Source: Neomesorhizobium albiziae (GTDB lineage: Bacteria > Pseudomonadota > Alphaproteobacteria > Rhizobiales > Rhizobiaceae). From it: a DNA stretch of 64,000 nt. This document shows, in pieces, positions 35,091-45,343 of the stretch (its first letter is position 1; every line of letters begins with the position of its first letter). Under the pieces are notes generated by a model. That model ran no database searches. It had not been told where the DNA came from and saw only the letters and a program-made list of their open reading frames with translations. The stretch covers positions 117,619-181,618 of the forward strand of contig NZ_FOSL01000011.1 in NCBI RefSeq assembly GCF_900114255.1, read 5' to 3'. The translations under genes and the position numbers were made by a program.

Positions 35091-36572
35091 GGCGAGCACC
35101 GGCCGCAAGGCCAGCGGCAGGTCTTCGGCGATAAGGCCGGGCCCGAAGCGGCGCGCTGCTTCGGCATGCAGCCATACGGCGGCTGAGGCAGCCTCGAACA
35201 CCGGCATGGCCTGCGCGATCAGCGCGGCGGCGATGCCGCCCAGCACGTCGCCAGAGCCTGCCGTCGCCAGAAGCGGGGTGCCGTTGCTGTTGATGGCCGC
35301 GCGGCCATCGGGCGATGCGATGACGGTATCCGGCCCCTTGTAGATGAGGACAGCGTTGGCAAGCCGGGCTGCGGCGCGCGCCCGGGCAAGCTTGGAAAGA
35401 TCGGGGTCGGCCGCGATTTCGGGGAACAGCCGGCCGAACTCGCCTTCATGCGGGGTCAGCAGGACCGCCGGCGCGTCTTTTGCCCGCGTCGCCGCGAAGA
35501 ATTCCTCGGTCCGGCGCGCCATAACGCTGATTGCGTCGGCATCCAGCACGATGCCGGCCACGCCGCCGCCGGCTGCCCCGATCACCTGGAGGATGAAATC
35601 GCCGATTTGCGGCCCGGTGCCGAGACCCGGCCCCAGCACCAGCGCGCGCGGCTTGCGCTCGGCCAGGAACTCGGCCGCTTCCTCGAAACCGTCGGCCTTG
35701 CGCAGGATGATCGACGTCAGGTGCGCGGCGTTCACCTGCAAGGCATTGCCCGGCGAAAGCAGGGTCACCGCACCCGCCCCTGCCCGTGCCGCCGCAAGCG
35801 CTGAAAGTCGCGCAGCGCCCGTGGATGCCTGCCCGCCAGAAAAAACGCCGACATGGCCGCGCGCATATTTGTGCGAATCCACCTCCGGCTGCGGAAAGTT
35901 TTCCAGCCACAGCGCCGGCCCGTTTTCGAAGCAGGCAGGCCGGATCGCCGCGAGCACGTCTTCGGGGATGCCGATGTCGGCAACGATCGTTTCGCCGCAA
36001 TGCGAACGGCCGGGATAAAGCAGGTGGCCGGGCTTCTTGCGGAAGAACGTGACGGTGATGTCGGCTCTCACCGCCGGCCCCAGCGCCTTGCCGCTTTCCC
36101 CCGAAATACCGGAAGGCAGGTCGATGGCGATCACCGGTGTTTTCGCCTCCGCGCAACGCGCGATTGCGGTAGCAGCATCCCCCTCCACCGCTTTCGAGAG
36201 CCCTGCCCCGAAAAGCGCGTCGATCGCGACCGAGCCCGGCGCGGGCTCGAATCCGCCGAGTGGTTTCGGCCGAAGCGGGCATTCGGCGGCGGCGAGCGCA
36301 GCGTCGCTGCCGTTGCGCGGCGCGCCGCTGGACCACAGCGAAACCGCAACGCCCGCCGCGGCCAGCAGTTTCGCCACGACATAACCGTCGCCGCCATTGT
36401 TGCCGGGACCGCAGAGAATATGCACGACGGCAGCGTGCGGATATCTTTCCAGCACGATCGCCGCGACGGCAGCACCCGCGTTGCGCATCAGCGCGATGCC
36501 GTCGAAGGGGCCGGAAGCGATCGCCAGCCGGTCGGCCTTGGCCATTTCCGTGGAGGTCAGGAGCTGATGCAT
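35064..36572 (-). CDS. nnr: Bifunctional NAD(P)HX epimerase / ADP-dependent dehydratase
   Basis: A 502-residue fusion repairing hydrated NAD(P)H. The N-terminal YjeF_N epimerase (residues 1-210) has CGPGNNGGDGYVVA and DLPSGISGESG. The C-terminal YjeF_C/CARKD dehydratase (about 225-495) has GHVGVFSGG, LTPHEGEFGRL and the kinase-like ATAGSGDVLGGI. ATG 36572 begins with the usual LLTSTEMAKAD region; an ATG at 36596 is an alternative. The gene lies 432 bp before glnB on the opposite strand. Confidence 0.94.
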   Translation of the reverse strand: MHQLLTSTEMAKADRLAIASGPFDGIALMRNAGAAVAAIVLERYPHAAVVHILCGPGNNGGDGYVVAKLLAAAGVAVSLWSSGAPRNGSDAALAAAECPLRPKPLGGFEPAPGSVAIDALFGAGLSKAVEGDAATAIARCAEAKTPVIAIDLPSGISGESGKALGPAVRADITVTFFRKKPGHLLYPGRSHCGETIVADIGIPEDVLAAIRPACFENGPALWLENFPQPEVDSHKYARGHVGVFSGGQASTGAARLSALAAARAGAGAVTLLSPGNALQVNAAHLTSIILRKADGFEEAAEFLAERKPRALVLGPGLGTGPQIGDFILQVIGAAGGGVAGIVLDADAISVMARRTEEFFAATRAKDAPAVLLTPHEGEFGRLFPEIAADPDLSKLARARAAARLANAVLIYKGPDTVIASPDGRAAINSNGTPLLATAGSGDVLGGIAAALIAQAMPVFEAASAAVWLHAEAARRFGPGLIAEDLPLALRPVLAELAQVKGR

Positions 36573-36650
36573 GGTCTCACGCGCGGCTGGTTGCATCGTT
36601 GCGGTAGCACATCCGCAAAAAGCGTGCGACGGAAGAGGCCGATCCAGCCT

Positions 36651-36700
36651 CCTTCTCCCCGTTGTTACGGCGAGAAGGTCCGGCAGGGGATGAGGGGCAG
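36651..36700. repeat. Short hairpin repeat of the CCTTCTCCCC type
   Basis: CCTTCTC (36651-36657) pairs with GAGAAGG (36672-36678), followed by GGCAGGGGATGAGGGG. This resembles a frequent intergenic motif of rhizobia; it is single copy here. Confidence 0.4.
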
Positions 36701-36752
36701 CGGAGGCGTTGCGGCCGGCATTTCCTCTCTTCACCGGCCGCAAATTTGCTAG

Positions 36753-37343
<591 letters not shown>

Positions 37344-37396
37344 CCCACCCCACCGAACCGATTTTTCAAACAGGTCATTACACAGGGAAACAGGAC

Positions 37397-38806
37397 ATGA
37401 CGACAGCCAAAGACATCATGAAGCAGATCAAGGACAACGACGTGAAATTCGTCGACCTTCGCTTCACCGATCCGAAGGGCAAGCTGCAACACGTGACGAT
37501 GGACGTCTCCGAGGTGGAAGAAGACATGTTCGCCGACGGCGTCATGTTCGACGGCTCCTCGATCGCCGGCTGGAAGGCGATCAACGAAAGCGACATGGTC
37601 CTGATGCCCGACGCCGACACCGTGCACATGGACCCGTTCTTCGCGCAGTCGACCATGGTCATCCTGTGCGACATCCTCGATCCGGTCTCCGGCGAAGCCT
37701 ACAACCGCGACCCGCGTGGCACCGCCAAGAAGGCCGAGGCCTACATGAAGGCTGAAGGCATCGGCGACACCATCTATGTCGGCCCGGAAGCCGAGTTCTT
37801 CGTGTTCGACGACGTCAAGTACAAGGCCGATCCCTACAACACCGGTTTCAGGCTGGACTCGACCGAACTGCCGTCCAACGACGACACCGACTACGAGACC
37901 GGCAACATGGGTCACCGTCCGCGCATCAAGGGCGGCTATTTCCCGGTGCCGCCGGTCGATTCCGCGCAGGACATGCGCTCCGAGATGCTCACCGTGCTCA
38001 CCGAAATGGGCGTGCGCGTCGAGAAGCATCACCATGAAGTGGCCGCCGCCCAGCACGAACTCGGCATCAAGTTCGACGCTCTGGTGCGCAACGCCGACAA
38101 GATGCTGATCTACAAATACGTCGTGCATCAGGTCGCCAACGCCTATGGCAAGACGGCGACCTTCATGCCGAAGCCGGTTTTCGGCGACAACGGTTCGGGC
38201 ATGCACGTTCACATGTCGATCTGGAAGGGCGGCAAGCCGACGTTTGCCGGCAACGAATATGCCGGCCTGTCGGAAACCTGCCTTTATTTCATCGGCGGCG
38301 TCATCAAGCACGCCAAGGCGGTCAACGCCTTCACCAACCCGCTGACCAACTCCTACAAGCGCCTGGTGCCGGGCTATGAAGCGCCGGTTCTGCTCGCCTA
38401 TTCGGCGCGCAACCGCTCGGCATCGTGCCGCATTCCGTTCGGCTCGTCGCCGAAGTCGAAGCGCGTCGAGGTCCGCTTCCCCGATCCGGGCGCGAACCCC
38501 TATCTCGGCTTCGCCGCGCTCCTGATGGCCGGTCTCGACGGCATCAAGAACAAGATCCATCCCGGCCAGCCGATGGACAAGGATCTCTATGACCTGCCGC
38601 CGAAGGAACTGAAGAAGATCCCGACCGTCTGCGGTTCGCTGCGCGAAGCCCTGCAGAGCCTCGACAAGGATCGCGGCTTCCTCAAAGCCGGCGGCGTCTT
38701 CGACGACGACCAGATCGACAGCTACATCGAGCTGAAGATGGCGGAGGTGATGCGCTTCGAAATGACCCCGCACCCGGTCGAATACGACATGTACTATTCG
38801 GTGTAA
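37397..38806 (+). CDS. glnA: Glutamine synthetase type I
   Basis: A 469-residue GSI, which makes glutamine from glutamate, ammonia and ATP. Typical parts are [23 protein letters not shown], the [10 protein letters not shown] active-site loop, NRSASCRIP and the adenylylation site KDLYDLPP (Tyr397 type). It follows glnB under a sigma-54 promoter and ends with a strong terminator at 38826-38858. Adenylylation by GlnE is expected. Confidence 0.98.
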   Translation: MTTAKDIMKQIKDNDVKFVDLRFTDPKGKLQHVTMDVSEVEEDMFADGVMFDGSSIAGWKAINESDMVLMPDADTVHMDPFFAQSTMVILCDILDPVSGEAYNRDPRGTAKKAEAYMKAEGIGDTIYVGPEAEFFVFDDVKYKADPYNTGFRLDSTELPSNDDTDYETGNMGHRPRIKGGYFPVPPVDSAQDMRSEMLTVLTEMGVRVEKHHHEVAAAQHELGIKFDALVRNADKMLIYKYVVHQVANAYGKTATFMPKPVFGDNGSGMHVHMSIWKGGKPTFAGNEYAGLSETCLYFIGGVIKHAKAVNAFTNPLTNSYKRLVPGYEAPVLLAYSARNRSASCRIPFGSSPKSKRVEVRFPDPGANPYLGFAALLMAGLDGIKNKIHPGQPMDKDLYDLPPKELKKIPTVCGSLREALQSLDKDRGFLKAGGVFDDDQIDSYIELKMAEVMRFEMTPHPVEYDMYYSV

Positions 38807-38825
38807 GCACCTGAACCAGAACGAC

Positions 38826-38858
38826 AAAAGCCCCGGCGGAAAACGCCGGGGCTTTTTG
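38826..38858 (+). terminator. Rho-independent terminator of glnBA
   Basis: Stem AGCCCCGGCG (38829-38838) / CGCCGGGGCT (38844-38853) with GAAAA loop and T-run following, 20 bp after the glnA stop. Confidence 0.92.
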
Positions 38859-38989
38859 TTTGCCGATTGCGCCTGGGGTGCCGATATAATCCTAATTACC
38901 TACGTCTCGAACAGACATGTCCATTCTCTAAATTAGCCAAGAATCAAATATGCTCGGGTCTACAGGTCCACGGCCCGGGAGCTTGGCGG

Positions 38990-39637
38990 ATGGCTACGTC
39001 GGTAATATCGCGAACATTTCTGGGAACAGGAATAATTATCGACGAACGCATCGTGGAAATCCAGAACGGCGAGGTGAATATCCGCTTTGAATCGCGGTTT
39101 CCCGACGCGGCTTCAATGATCCTTATCCAATACCTCTCAGGCGAGCCTGAAACTCAGGCGGATATTCCGCTCGATGAAATTGGCGAGCCACAACCCACGG
39201 GGCGCTTCTTCTCAGGGATCATGCAGGGCGCCAGAGCTGTCGTCGGGCTTGCGTCGGCCGGATTTACCAAAGCGCGCGTCATCTTCGCACAGATTCGACC
39301 GGGAACGGCCGCCGTCATTGACGGCCTTCCGTGCACGTTTTGCACACTGGCCGTGAAGACGATCATCTCGGCCATCCTCGTTCACCTTGGAATTCCGCCG
39401 CTTCCCGGCGGCGATTTCGATCTGACCGCTGTCATCGATGCTGTCCAGGACGCCGGCGCGGACATTATGGATGGCGGCTTGGGGGGAGCCGTGCAAAGTC
39501 TTGTGGAACTGCTGCCTCAAAATGCGTTGGACTTGATCATGGAGGGGCTCGAAGCTTTCGACTGGATATTCGATCTCCAGGATCATGTTGGCGAATGGGT
39601 ATGCCAACAGCTGGGAATGTGCCCGGCCGCTCCGTGA
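38990..39637 (+). CDS. Hypothetical protein, 215 residues
   Basis: Unrecognised protein. The first 65 residues look like beta strands (RTFLGTGIIIDERIVEI). A moderately hydrophobic helix with a CTFC pair (PCTFCTLAVKTIISAIL) lies near residue 120, and the C-terminal third is acidic and helical (LMEG-like EGLEAFDWIFD). The start is uncertain: the frame opens at 38867, but ATG 38990 after GGCGG is more plausible. It is a stand-alone gene after the glnBA terminator. Confidence 0.5.
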   Translation: MATSVISRTFLGTGIIIDERIVEIQNGEVNIRFESRFPDAASMILIQYLSGEPETQADIPLDEIGEPQPTGRFFSGIMQGARAVVGLASAGFTKARVIFAQIRPGTAAVIDGLPCTFCTLAVKTIISAILVHLGIPPLPGGDFDLTAVIDAVQDAGADIMDGGLGGAVQSLVELLPQNALDLIMEGLEAFDWIFDLQDHVGEWVCQQLGMCPAAP

Positions 39638-39663
39638 CGCTTACGGCTGCTACCGCTCGACCG

Positions 39664-39840
39664 TCAGTCGTCGTCCATATCCTCGTCGTGGATGAAATCC
39701 GCGAAGCCGGCCAGCCAGTCGTCATGCTCGTCGCTGCCGGGGCGATAGGGATTGCAGTCTTCGCTCATCCCCATACGTGCTGCGATGAAACCGCGCTCAT
39801 ACGGCTCGATCACGCGCGTTGCTGTGTTCGTGTGGGCCAT
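39664..39840 (-). CDS. Ribosome modulation factor-like small protein
   Basis: A 58-residue protein. The pattern ERGFIAARMGMSEDCNPY...WLAGF is like the Rmf-type (ribosome hibernation) domain (GxxAxxxGxxxxxNPY...WxxGW). The acidic tail ends EDMDDD. The longer upstream frame lacks homology. Rmf binds 16S rRNA in stationary phase in enterics; equivalence is a structural analogy. Confidence 0.65.
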   Translation of the reverse strand: MAHTNTATRVIEPYERGFIAARMGMSEDCNPYRPGSDEHDDWLAGFADFIHDEDMDDD

Positions 39841-40075
39841 CCTTCGTAACTCGCGAGGCAACGGTTTGTTCCCCGCGGCTCTGGGCGGTCTGCTTATCGG
39901 CACAACAATTGCCGACGGCCGGTTGAGCGTGGTCGATCGTGTCGGCCGGTCCGGTCTTCGGGATGACGCTTCCGCAGTGGGCGCCGGAACGCTTTGAGGG
40001 CAATGCGACAACAGTCGCAGCGCCCTTTCTATTTTTGAGCTTCGGAAGCCCGGCAGGCAAGCTGTCGCCGGCCTA

Positions 40076-42400
40076 TCATCCACGCCAGCGCAGCAGCGTC
40101 ATCGCATTGGCCGTCACAATGACGGTCGCGCCCGTGTCAGCCAGGATAGCCGGCCACAAACCGGTGATGCCTAATATGGTGGTGACCAGGAACACCGCCT
40201 TCAGGCCGATGGCGATCGAGATGTTCTGCTTGATGTTAGTCAAGGTCTTCGTCGACAGGCGCATCATTGCTGCAATGTCACCCACCCGACCATGCAGCAC
40301 CGCAGCGTCTGCGGTTTCCAACGCAACATCTGTGCCGCCGCCCATCGCGATGCCAATATCGGCTGCCGCAAGCGCTGGCGCATCGTTTATGCCATCGCCA
40401 ACCTTGGCAACTGTGAAGCCCTGCGACTTGAGTTCGCCGACGATGCGCTGCTTGTCCTCCGGCAGCAGTTCGGCGCGCACCTCGATGCCGAGTTGCTTTC
40501 CGATCGCGGCGGCTGTGCGCTTGTTGTCGCCCGTCAGCATCACGGTCTTGATGCCGTCGTCCCTCAGCGCCTTGAGGCCGGCCAGCGCATCCGGACGCGG
40601 TTCGTCGCGCATCGCGATGGCGCCGGCAATCGCGCCGTCGACCAGAAGCACGGACACGGTCTTGCCCTCATCGTTCAGCGCCGCGATTTCCGATTTCTGC
40701 TCGGCCGACAGGCTTGCGCGCGCATCGGCCGCCTGCTCGGAGCCCAGGAAGATTTCCACACCCTCGACAGTTGCCGTGACGCCCTTGCCGCCCAGGGCTT
40801 GTGCTGCGGTCGCAACCGGTATCGCCACCTGATCGGCGGCAGCCTTGGCCAGAATGGCCACGGCAAGCGGATGGCTTGAGCCGGTTTCGAGAGCAGCAGC
40901 CAGCCGCAGCACTTCGGCCGGCTGCTTGCCGAACGACACGATGTCGGTGACCTGCGGCTTTCCGGCCGTCAACGTGCCGGTCTTGTCGAGCGCAACCGCG
41001 GTAATCGCGCCCAGCCCCTCCAGCACCGCGCCGCCCTTCATCAGCAGGCCGCGTTTGGCTCCCGCCGAAAGCGAGGCGGCGATCGCGGCGGGAACGGAGA
41101 TGACCAGCGCACAGGGGCAGCCGATGAGCAGCAGCGCCAGCCCCTTGTAGATCCATTCGCTCCAGTCGCCGCCAAACGCGAGCGGTGGGACAACCGCCAC
41201 CAGGGCAGCCACGACCGCAACAGCCGGCGTGTACCAGCGCGAGAACCGGTCGATCAGGCGTTCGGTCGGCGCCTTGCTTTCCTGCGCTTCTTCGACAAGC
41301 TTGATAACGCGCGCGATCGTGTTGTCGGCGGCGGCGGCCGTCACTTCGATGCGAAGCACGCCCTCGCCGTTGATGGTGCCGGCAAATACCGGATCGCCCA
41401 AACTCTTGCGAACTGGCACGCTCTCGCCGGTAACAGGCGATTCGTCGATCGCGCTTTCGCCTTCCGTGATCCGACCGTCTGCAGCGATCCGGTCGCCCGG
41501 CCGCACCATGATGACAACGCCGACCGCCAGGCTTTCAGCCTGCACTTCGCGGGTCGTGCCGCCCTCGTAGAGGAAGGCCGTCTTGGGCACCAGAGCCGTC
41601 AGGGCCTGAATGCTGGAACGCGCCTTGCCGGCGGCGACGCCTTCAAGCAGCTCGCCAACCAGAAACAGAAACACCACCGCTGCCGCTTCTTCGCCGGCCC
41701 CGATCACCACCGCCCCAGCGGCGGCCACCGTCATCAGCATCTCGATGGTGAACGGCATTCCATGGAGCGCCGCCATCACGGCGCGCCGCGCGATCGGAAC
41801 CAGACCGACCAGCATGGCAACGACAAAGACCCATTGCTGAATGGACGGCACTATCTGGCCAATTCCATAGGCCACCACCAACGCGCCGCCACAAGCAAGC
41901 GTCAGCCTGCCCTTTGCCGATTGCCACCACGCACCCGTTGTCGGGCCGTGATCGTGACCGTGCAAACCGGCGAGCTTTTCGTCCTTCTTGCCGTGCTTGC
42001 CGGTTCCATGCCCATCGCTATGGGCATGATCATGACCGTGGCCATGGTCGGCATGATCATGATCGTGATCGCTGTGATCGTGACCGGCGTGATCATGGTC
42101 GCTGTGATCATGGTCGGCATGGTCATGATCATGCACATGGGCGGCTTCGGCCGTGGCAGGCACGGCTTTGGCGGTAGCGGCAACCCGCGCCACCTTGTAG
42201 CCAAGGCTGTTCACCTTCTTTTCCAGCAAGGCGAGGTCGCTGGAGTCCGTGTGCTCCACGGTCATCGTTCCTGCCGTAACCGACACGGACACGTTCTCGA
42301 CACCGGCCACGCGGCGCGCTGCGGTGTCGATCTTTGCCGCGCAGGAGGCGCAATCCATGCCCTCAACGCGGAAGCGGCTCTTCTTGAGGTGAGCGTTCAT
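40076..42400 (-). CDS. Zn/Cd/Pb-translocating P1B-type ATPase
   Basis: A 774-residue heavy-metal efflux ATPase. An N-terminal HMA domain has GMDCASCAAK. A very His/Asp-rich linker (HDHDHADHDH repeats over about residues 90-160) can bind Zn. The core has the membrane CPC motif (LLIGCPCALVIS), the phosphatase TGES, phosphorylated Asp in DKTGTLT, HP locus and GDGINDAPAL. This group exports Zn, Cd or Pb. A MerR-type promoter lies just upstream at 42429-42459; the regulator is not in the window. Confidence 0.95.
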   Translation of the reverse strand: MNAHLKKSRFRVEGMDCASCAAKIDTAARRVAGVENVSVSVTAGTMTVEHTDSSDLALLEKKVNSLGYKVARVAATAKAVPATAEAAHVHDHDHADHDHSDHDHAGHDHSDHDHDHADHGHGHDHAHSDGHGTGKHGKKDEKLAGLHGHDHGPTTGAWWQSAKGRLTLACGGALVVAYGIGQIVPSIQQWVFVVAMLVGLVPIARRAVMAALHGMPFTIEMLMTVAAAGAVVIGAGEEAAAVVFLFLVGELLEGVAAGKARSSIQALTALVPKTAFLYEGGTTREVQAESLAVGVVIMVRPGDRIAADGRITEGESAIDESPVTGESVPVRKSLGDPVFAGTINGEGVLRIEVTAAAADNTIARVIKLVEEAQESKAPTERLIDRFSRWYTPAVAVVAALVAVVPPLAFGGDWSEWIYKGLALLLIGCPCALVISVPAAIAASLSAGAKRGLLMKGGAVLEGLGAITAVALDKTGTLTAGKPQVTDIVSFGKQPAEVLRLAAALETGSSHPLAVAILAKAAADQVAIPVATAAQALGGKGVTATVEGVEIFLGSEQAADARASLSAEQKSEIAALNDEGKTVSVLLVDGAIAGAIAMRDEPRPDALAGLKALRDDGIKTVMLTGDNKRTAAAIGKQLGIEVRAELLPEDKQRIVGELKSQGFTVAKVGDGINDAPALAAADIGIAMGGGTDVALETADAAVLHGRVGDIAAMMRLSTKTLTNIKQNISIAIGLKAVFLVTTILGITGLWPAILADTGATVIVTANAMTLLRWRG

Positions 42401-42428
42401 AGGCCTGTCCTTTGCATCCACTAGCAAG

Positions 42429-42459
42429 TTTCTAAATGCTCTAGTGACTAGAGGTGCAA
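42429..42459 (-). promoter_or_regulatory. MerR-type metal-responsive promoter of the P-type ATPase
   Basis: Read on the minus strand: -35 TTGCAC (42459-42454), a long 19-bp spacer, -10 TAGAAA (42434-42429). The spacer holds the perfect dyad CTCTAGT / ACTAGAG (42439-42445 and 42447-42453). The over-long spacer with central dyad is the hallmark of ZntR/CadR/PbrR-type activation by DNA distortion. Confidence 0.82.
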
Positions 42460-42622
42460 GGAAAAATGCAAAGTGGCCCATCAATAGACGAAACTGCCCG
42501 CTTCCCGGCTTCGGGGAACGCGACATGCAAGGCCTATAGCAGCACATTTCCCCGGCATTGGAATGCCGGTTTGGGTGCGCTACGCATGAGCTGCATCGAA
42601 TCGAAACCCGGAATCCCAGCCC

Positions 42623-43108
42623 ATGAACAAGGCAATCACGTCATTTGCCCTGGTGGCCGTGCTGACCGGTTTCGCCATGGCGCTCAGCCTTGCCGTTGCA
42701 CGCCACGGTTATCCCATGGGTGTCACCGGCGTCAGGCGGCTCGACGCCATCGCGAGTGCCGACACCTTCATGCCGCTCGCCGCCGTCTACTTCATCGCTG
42801 CTATGCTAATGATGGTCCTGCCGCTCAGGGCGGCAAGTCTGGTCCCTACCAACGCGGCCGACACGCTCCACTGGGCGGTGATCGCCCTGTTTGCGACCAT
42901 CGTGGGATGCCTGGCGGCGCGATGGGCTTTCGGCCAGGCAAGCGCGCCGTGGGCCTTGCTCGACTGGCGGTTTCTGTTCGTGGCTGTGGTGGTCGGATGC
43001 CACGCAGCATTGGACCAGTTCCGCCGCGACGTGCTCATGCGCACCCTTTTCTTCATCGCCTTCGGCGCCGCGGCGCTTGCCTGCCTGTTCTGGTCGTTCC
43101 GCTTCTGA
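42623..43108 (+). CDS. Small integral membrane protein, 161 residues
   Basis: About four hydrophobic helices, beginning MNKAITSFALVAVLTGF. No family recognised. It is divergent from the metal ATPase; a shared role in metal handling is possible but unsupported. The conserved-looking loop between helices two and three contains RAASLVPTNAADTLHW. Confidence 0.6.
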   Translation: MNKAITSFALVAVLTGFAMALSLAVARHGYPMGVTGVRRLDAIASADTFMPLAAVYFIAAMLMMVLPLRAASLVPTNAADTLHWAVIALFATIVGCLAARWAFGQASAPWALLDWRFLFVAVVVGCHAALDQFRRDVLMRTLFFIAFGAAALACLFWSFRF

Positions 43109-43328
43109 GCATCGCAGGGGCGAGAAAATCCCGTGTCCCGATGCCGGGCAGGACATTCTCGGACGCCCGGGGTTGGGATATGATCTGATTCTGGCGTAGC
43201 CCATGCCTCCCCCCCTCCACTCGGGAAAGTATCCTTCATACAGGGCGGATTGATCATCGAACCGACTGTTCGAGCAGAATGCATACGGAGGGGTTGCGGG
43301 AATTGCTCGGCAAATAGGAGGTTCCCGA

Positions 43329-44042
43329 ATGAAACTGTCCGCGCCCATCTACCACCTGAAACGCCAGGCCAAACGCTTGTCGCGCGAGGAGAAAATCCCC
43401 CTGCACGAGGCGCTTGACCGGATCGCCGCTCGAGAGGGGTTCAACCGCTGGAGCCTGCTTGCGGCCAAATTGTCGACGACGGCGCCCGCCGGAAAACTGT
43501 TTGCCCGGTTGACCCCCGGCGACCTCGTGCTGGTTGGCGCTCGCCCCGGCCAGGGCAAGACCCTGATGAGCCTCGAACTGGCCGTCGAGGCCATGCGGTC
43601 GGGCAGCCATGCCATATTCTTCACGCTGGAATACACCAGGCAGGACATGCTGGATCGCTTCCGCGCCATCGGCGTCGATTGGCTGGATTTCAGGGATCGG
43701 TTCACGTTCGACTGTTCGGACGCCATAAGCGCAGACCACATCGTCAATGCCTTGGCGTCGGCGCCGCGCGGAACGGTGGCCGTCATCGACTATCTGCAGC
43801 TGCTCGACCAGAGGCGGGAAAACCCGGAACTGATGGTTCAGGTCCGCGCGCTCAAGGCGTTCGCACGCGACAAAGGGCTGATCCTGGTGTTCATCTCGCA
43901 GATCGATCGATCCTACGACCCGGCGACCAAGCCGTGTCCGGACATTCAGGACATCCGCTTGCCGAACCCGCTCGACCTCACGCTTTTTGACAAGACCTGT
44001 TTTCTGAACAACGGCGAGGTTCGTTTCCAGGCGGCAAGCTGA
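43329..44042 (+). CDS. DnaB-like RecA-fold ATPase
   Basis: A 237-residue protein like the DnaB helicase C-terminal domain without the N-terminal primase-binding part. Walker A is GARPGQGKTLMS near residue 75, Walker B AVIDYLQLLD near residue 155, and a sensor ISQIDRS follows. The N-terminal 60 residues are basic and helical (HLKRQAKRLSREEKIPLHEALDRIA). ATAGGAGG fixes ATG 43329. Stand-alone relatives occur in Rhizobiales; substrate (DNA or protein) unknown. Confidence 0.8.
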   Translation: MKLSAPIYHLKRQAKRLSREEKIPLHEALDRIAAREGFNRWSLLAAKLSTTAPAGKLFARLTPGDLVLVGARPGQGKTLMSLELAVEAMRSGSHAIFFTLEYTRQDMLDRFRAIGVDWLDFRDRFTFDCSDAISADHIVNALASAPRGTVAVIDYLQLLDQRRENPELMVQVRALKAFARDKGLILVFISQIDRSYDPATKPCPDIQDIRLPNPLDLTLFDKTCFLNNGEVRFQAAS

Positions 44043-44275
44043 TCGCTCCGCCCGGATGGCAGCTACTTTTCGCGTCGCGTGGAGCACGAGATCCGTTGGA
44101 AAATCGACAAGTCAGTTCGTCACAACCAGATTCCGGATCGGGGCTCGGCACGGCTTAATCACGTCCGGCAAGCTACAACTCTCGTTCTGGCGTGGTTCTC
44201 GAAGCGCGCGGCAAAAGTGGAGCAAAAGCCGCATAATCGTTCAGTGGCGCCAGCCCTTGGCGGCGCTGGTTTCCT

Positions 44276-45127
44276 TCAACCCACCAGCTCTGCGACGTAG
44301 TTTTCCAGCGTGGTCGGGCCGCGCCTGGGATCGGCCGGCATGAAGGCAGAGCCGACGGTGATGGCGGTCATGCGAGCGTAGGATTCGGCGGCGGCCGCCG
44401 AGAAGCCCATCGCGCGGAATGTTTTCTCCCACTCTGTGCGCGGTGTCACATCGAGCGTCACCGGCTTGCCGAGCGCAGCAGCGAAGGCGTCGGCCACGTC
44501 GCGCGGCGAGTAACGCCGCGGACCTTCGACATAGGTCGTGCCGGTATGGCCGGCCGGACGAGTCAGCAGTTCGGCGGCGACCCCGCCTATGTCCTCGGGC
44601 GCCACCATCGGAAGCACCAGATCAGTTGGAAGCATCGTCTGCAGGACACCTTGCGCGCGGGCCGTTTCGACCGACATCTCCCAGTTGCTCATGTAGTAGG
44701 CAGCGCGGATGATGTGAGCCGAGATCGGCTGTCGCTTCAACGCCTCTTCCAACTCGAACAGCGTGTTCAGGTCGCCCAGCCTGTAACCGGGCTGCGCGCC
44801 GTAGGTGGACTCCGCGACGACCTGCTCCAGCCCGGAGCCTTCGAGCGCCGAAACAATTGCCGCGATCGACTTCTTCTCCGCCGCGTCGGTGTCGGTGGAA
44901 ACATCGGCGGGCGGATTGAGCAGGAACAGTTTTCGGCCGCCGCGCAGAACCGCGCGAAGGCAATCCACGTCGTGGACATCGGCTTCCGCCACCCCGGCGC
45001 CCAGCTTGCGCAAAGCTTCGGCCAAGGCGGCCTTGCGTGTCACGACGGTTACGGGCTCGCCTTGCGCCAGCAGCGACCGCGCCACGGCCGAGCCGACATG
45101 GCCAGTTCCACCAAGAACAATATGCAT
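44276..45127 (-). CDS. NmrA-like NAD(P)-binding protein
   Basis: A 283-residue atypical short-chain dehydrogenase/NmrA-like protein. The nucleotide site VLGGTGHVGSAVARSL starts at residue 3. A long C-terminal part (residues 120-280) has IIRAAYYMSNW, typical of the QOR2/NmrA-like quinone reductases or redox sensors. GGAGAAGG precedes ATG 45127; the upstream part of the frame is not coding. Substrate unknown. Confidence 0.85.
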   Translation of the reverse strand: MHIVLGGTGHVGSAVARSLLAQGEPVTVVTRKAALAEALRKLGAGVAEADVHDVDCLRAVLRGGRKLFLLNPPADVSTDTDAAEKKSIAAIVSALEGSGLEQVVAESTYGAQPGYRLGDLNTLFELEEALKRQPISAHIIRAAYYMSNWEMSVETARAQGVLQTMLPTDLVLPMVAPEDIGGVAAELLTRPAGHTGTTYVEGPRRYSPRDVADAFAAALGKPVTLDVTPRTEWEKTFRAMGFSAAAAESYARMTAITVGSAFMPADPRRGPTTLENYVAELVG

Positions 45128-45261
45128 CGGGCCTTCTCCACGTTTCGAGAGAAGGAACAACGGCTGAAAGCGGTTTGCGTTCGGCTGTCCAGGCTCGCAG
45201 GTGCAAGCTCCTGACAATCGGAAGCGGTTGCGGTCGCACCGCAAGCCGGATTGGCCGGCAC

Positions 45262-45300
45262 AAAAAAAGCGACGCCGGCGGCGCATCGCGCACCGCCGGC
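45262..45300 (-). terminator. Rho-independent terminator of glnII
   Basis: On the minus strand: stem GCCGGCGG (45300-45293) / CCGCCGGC (45281-45274), then T7 (45268-45262), 44 bp after the glnII stop. Confidence 0.85.
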
Positions 45301-45343
45301 ACCCAAGGTCAAGCCAGCCGGTTTGTCAGCCGGCCGGCAGAAA

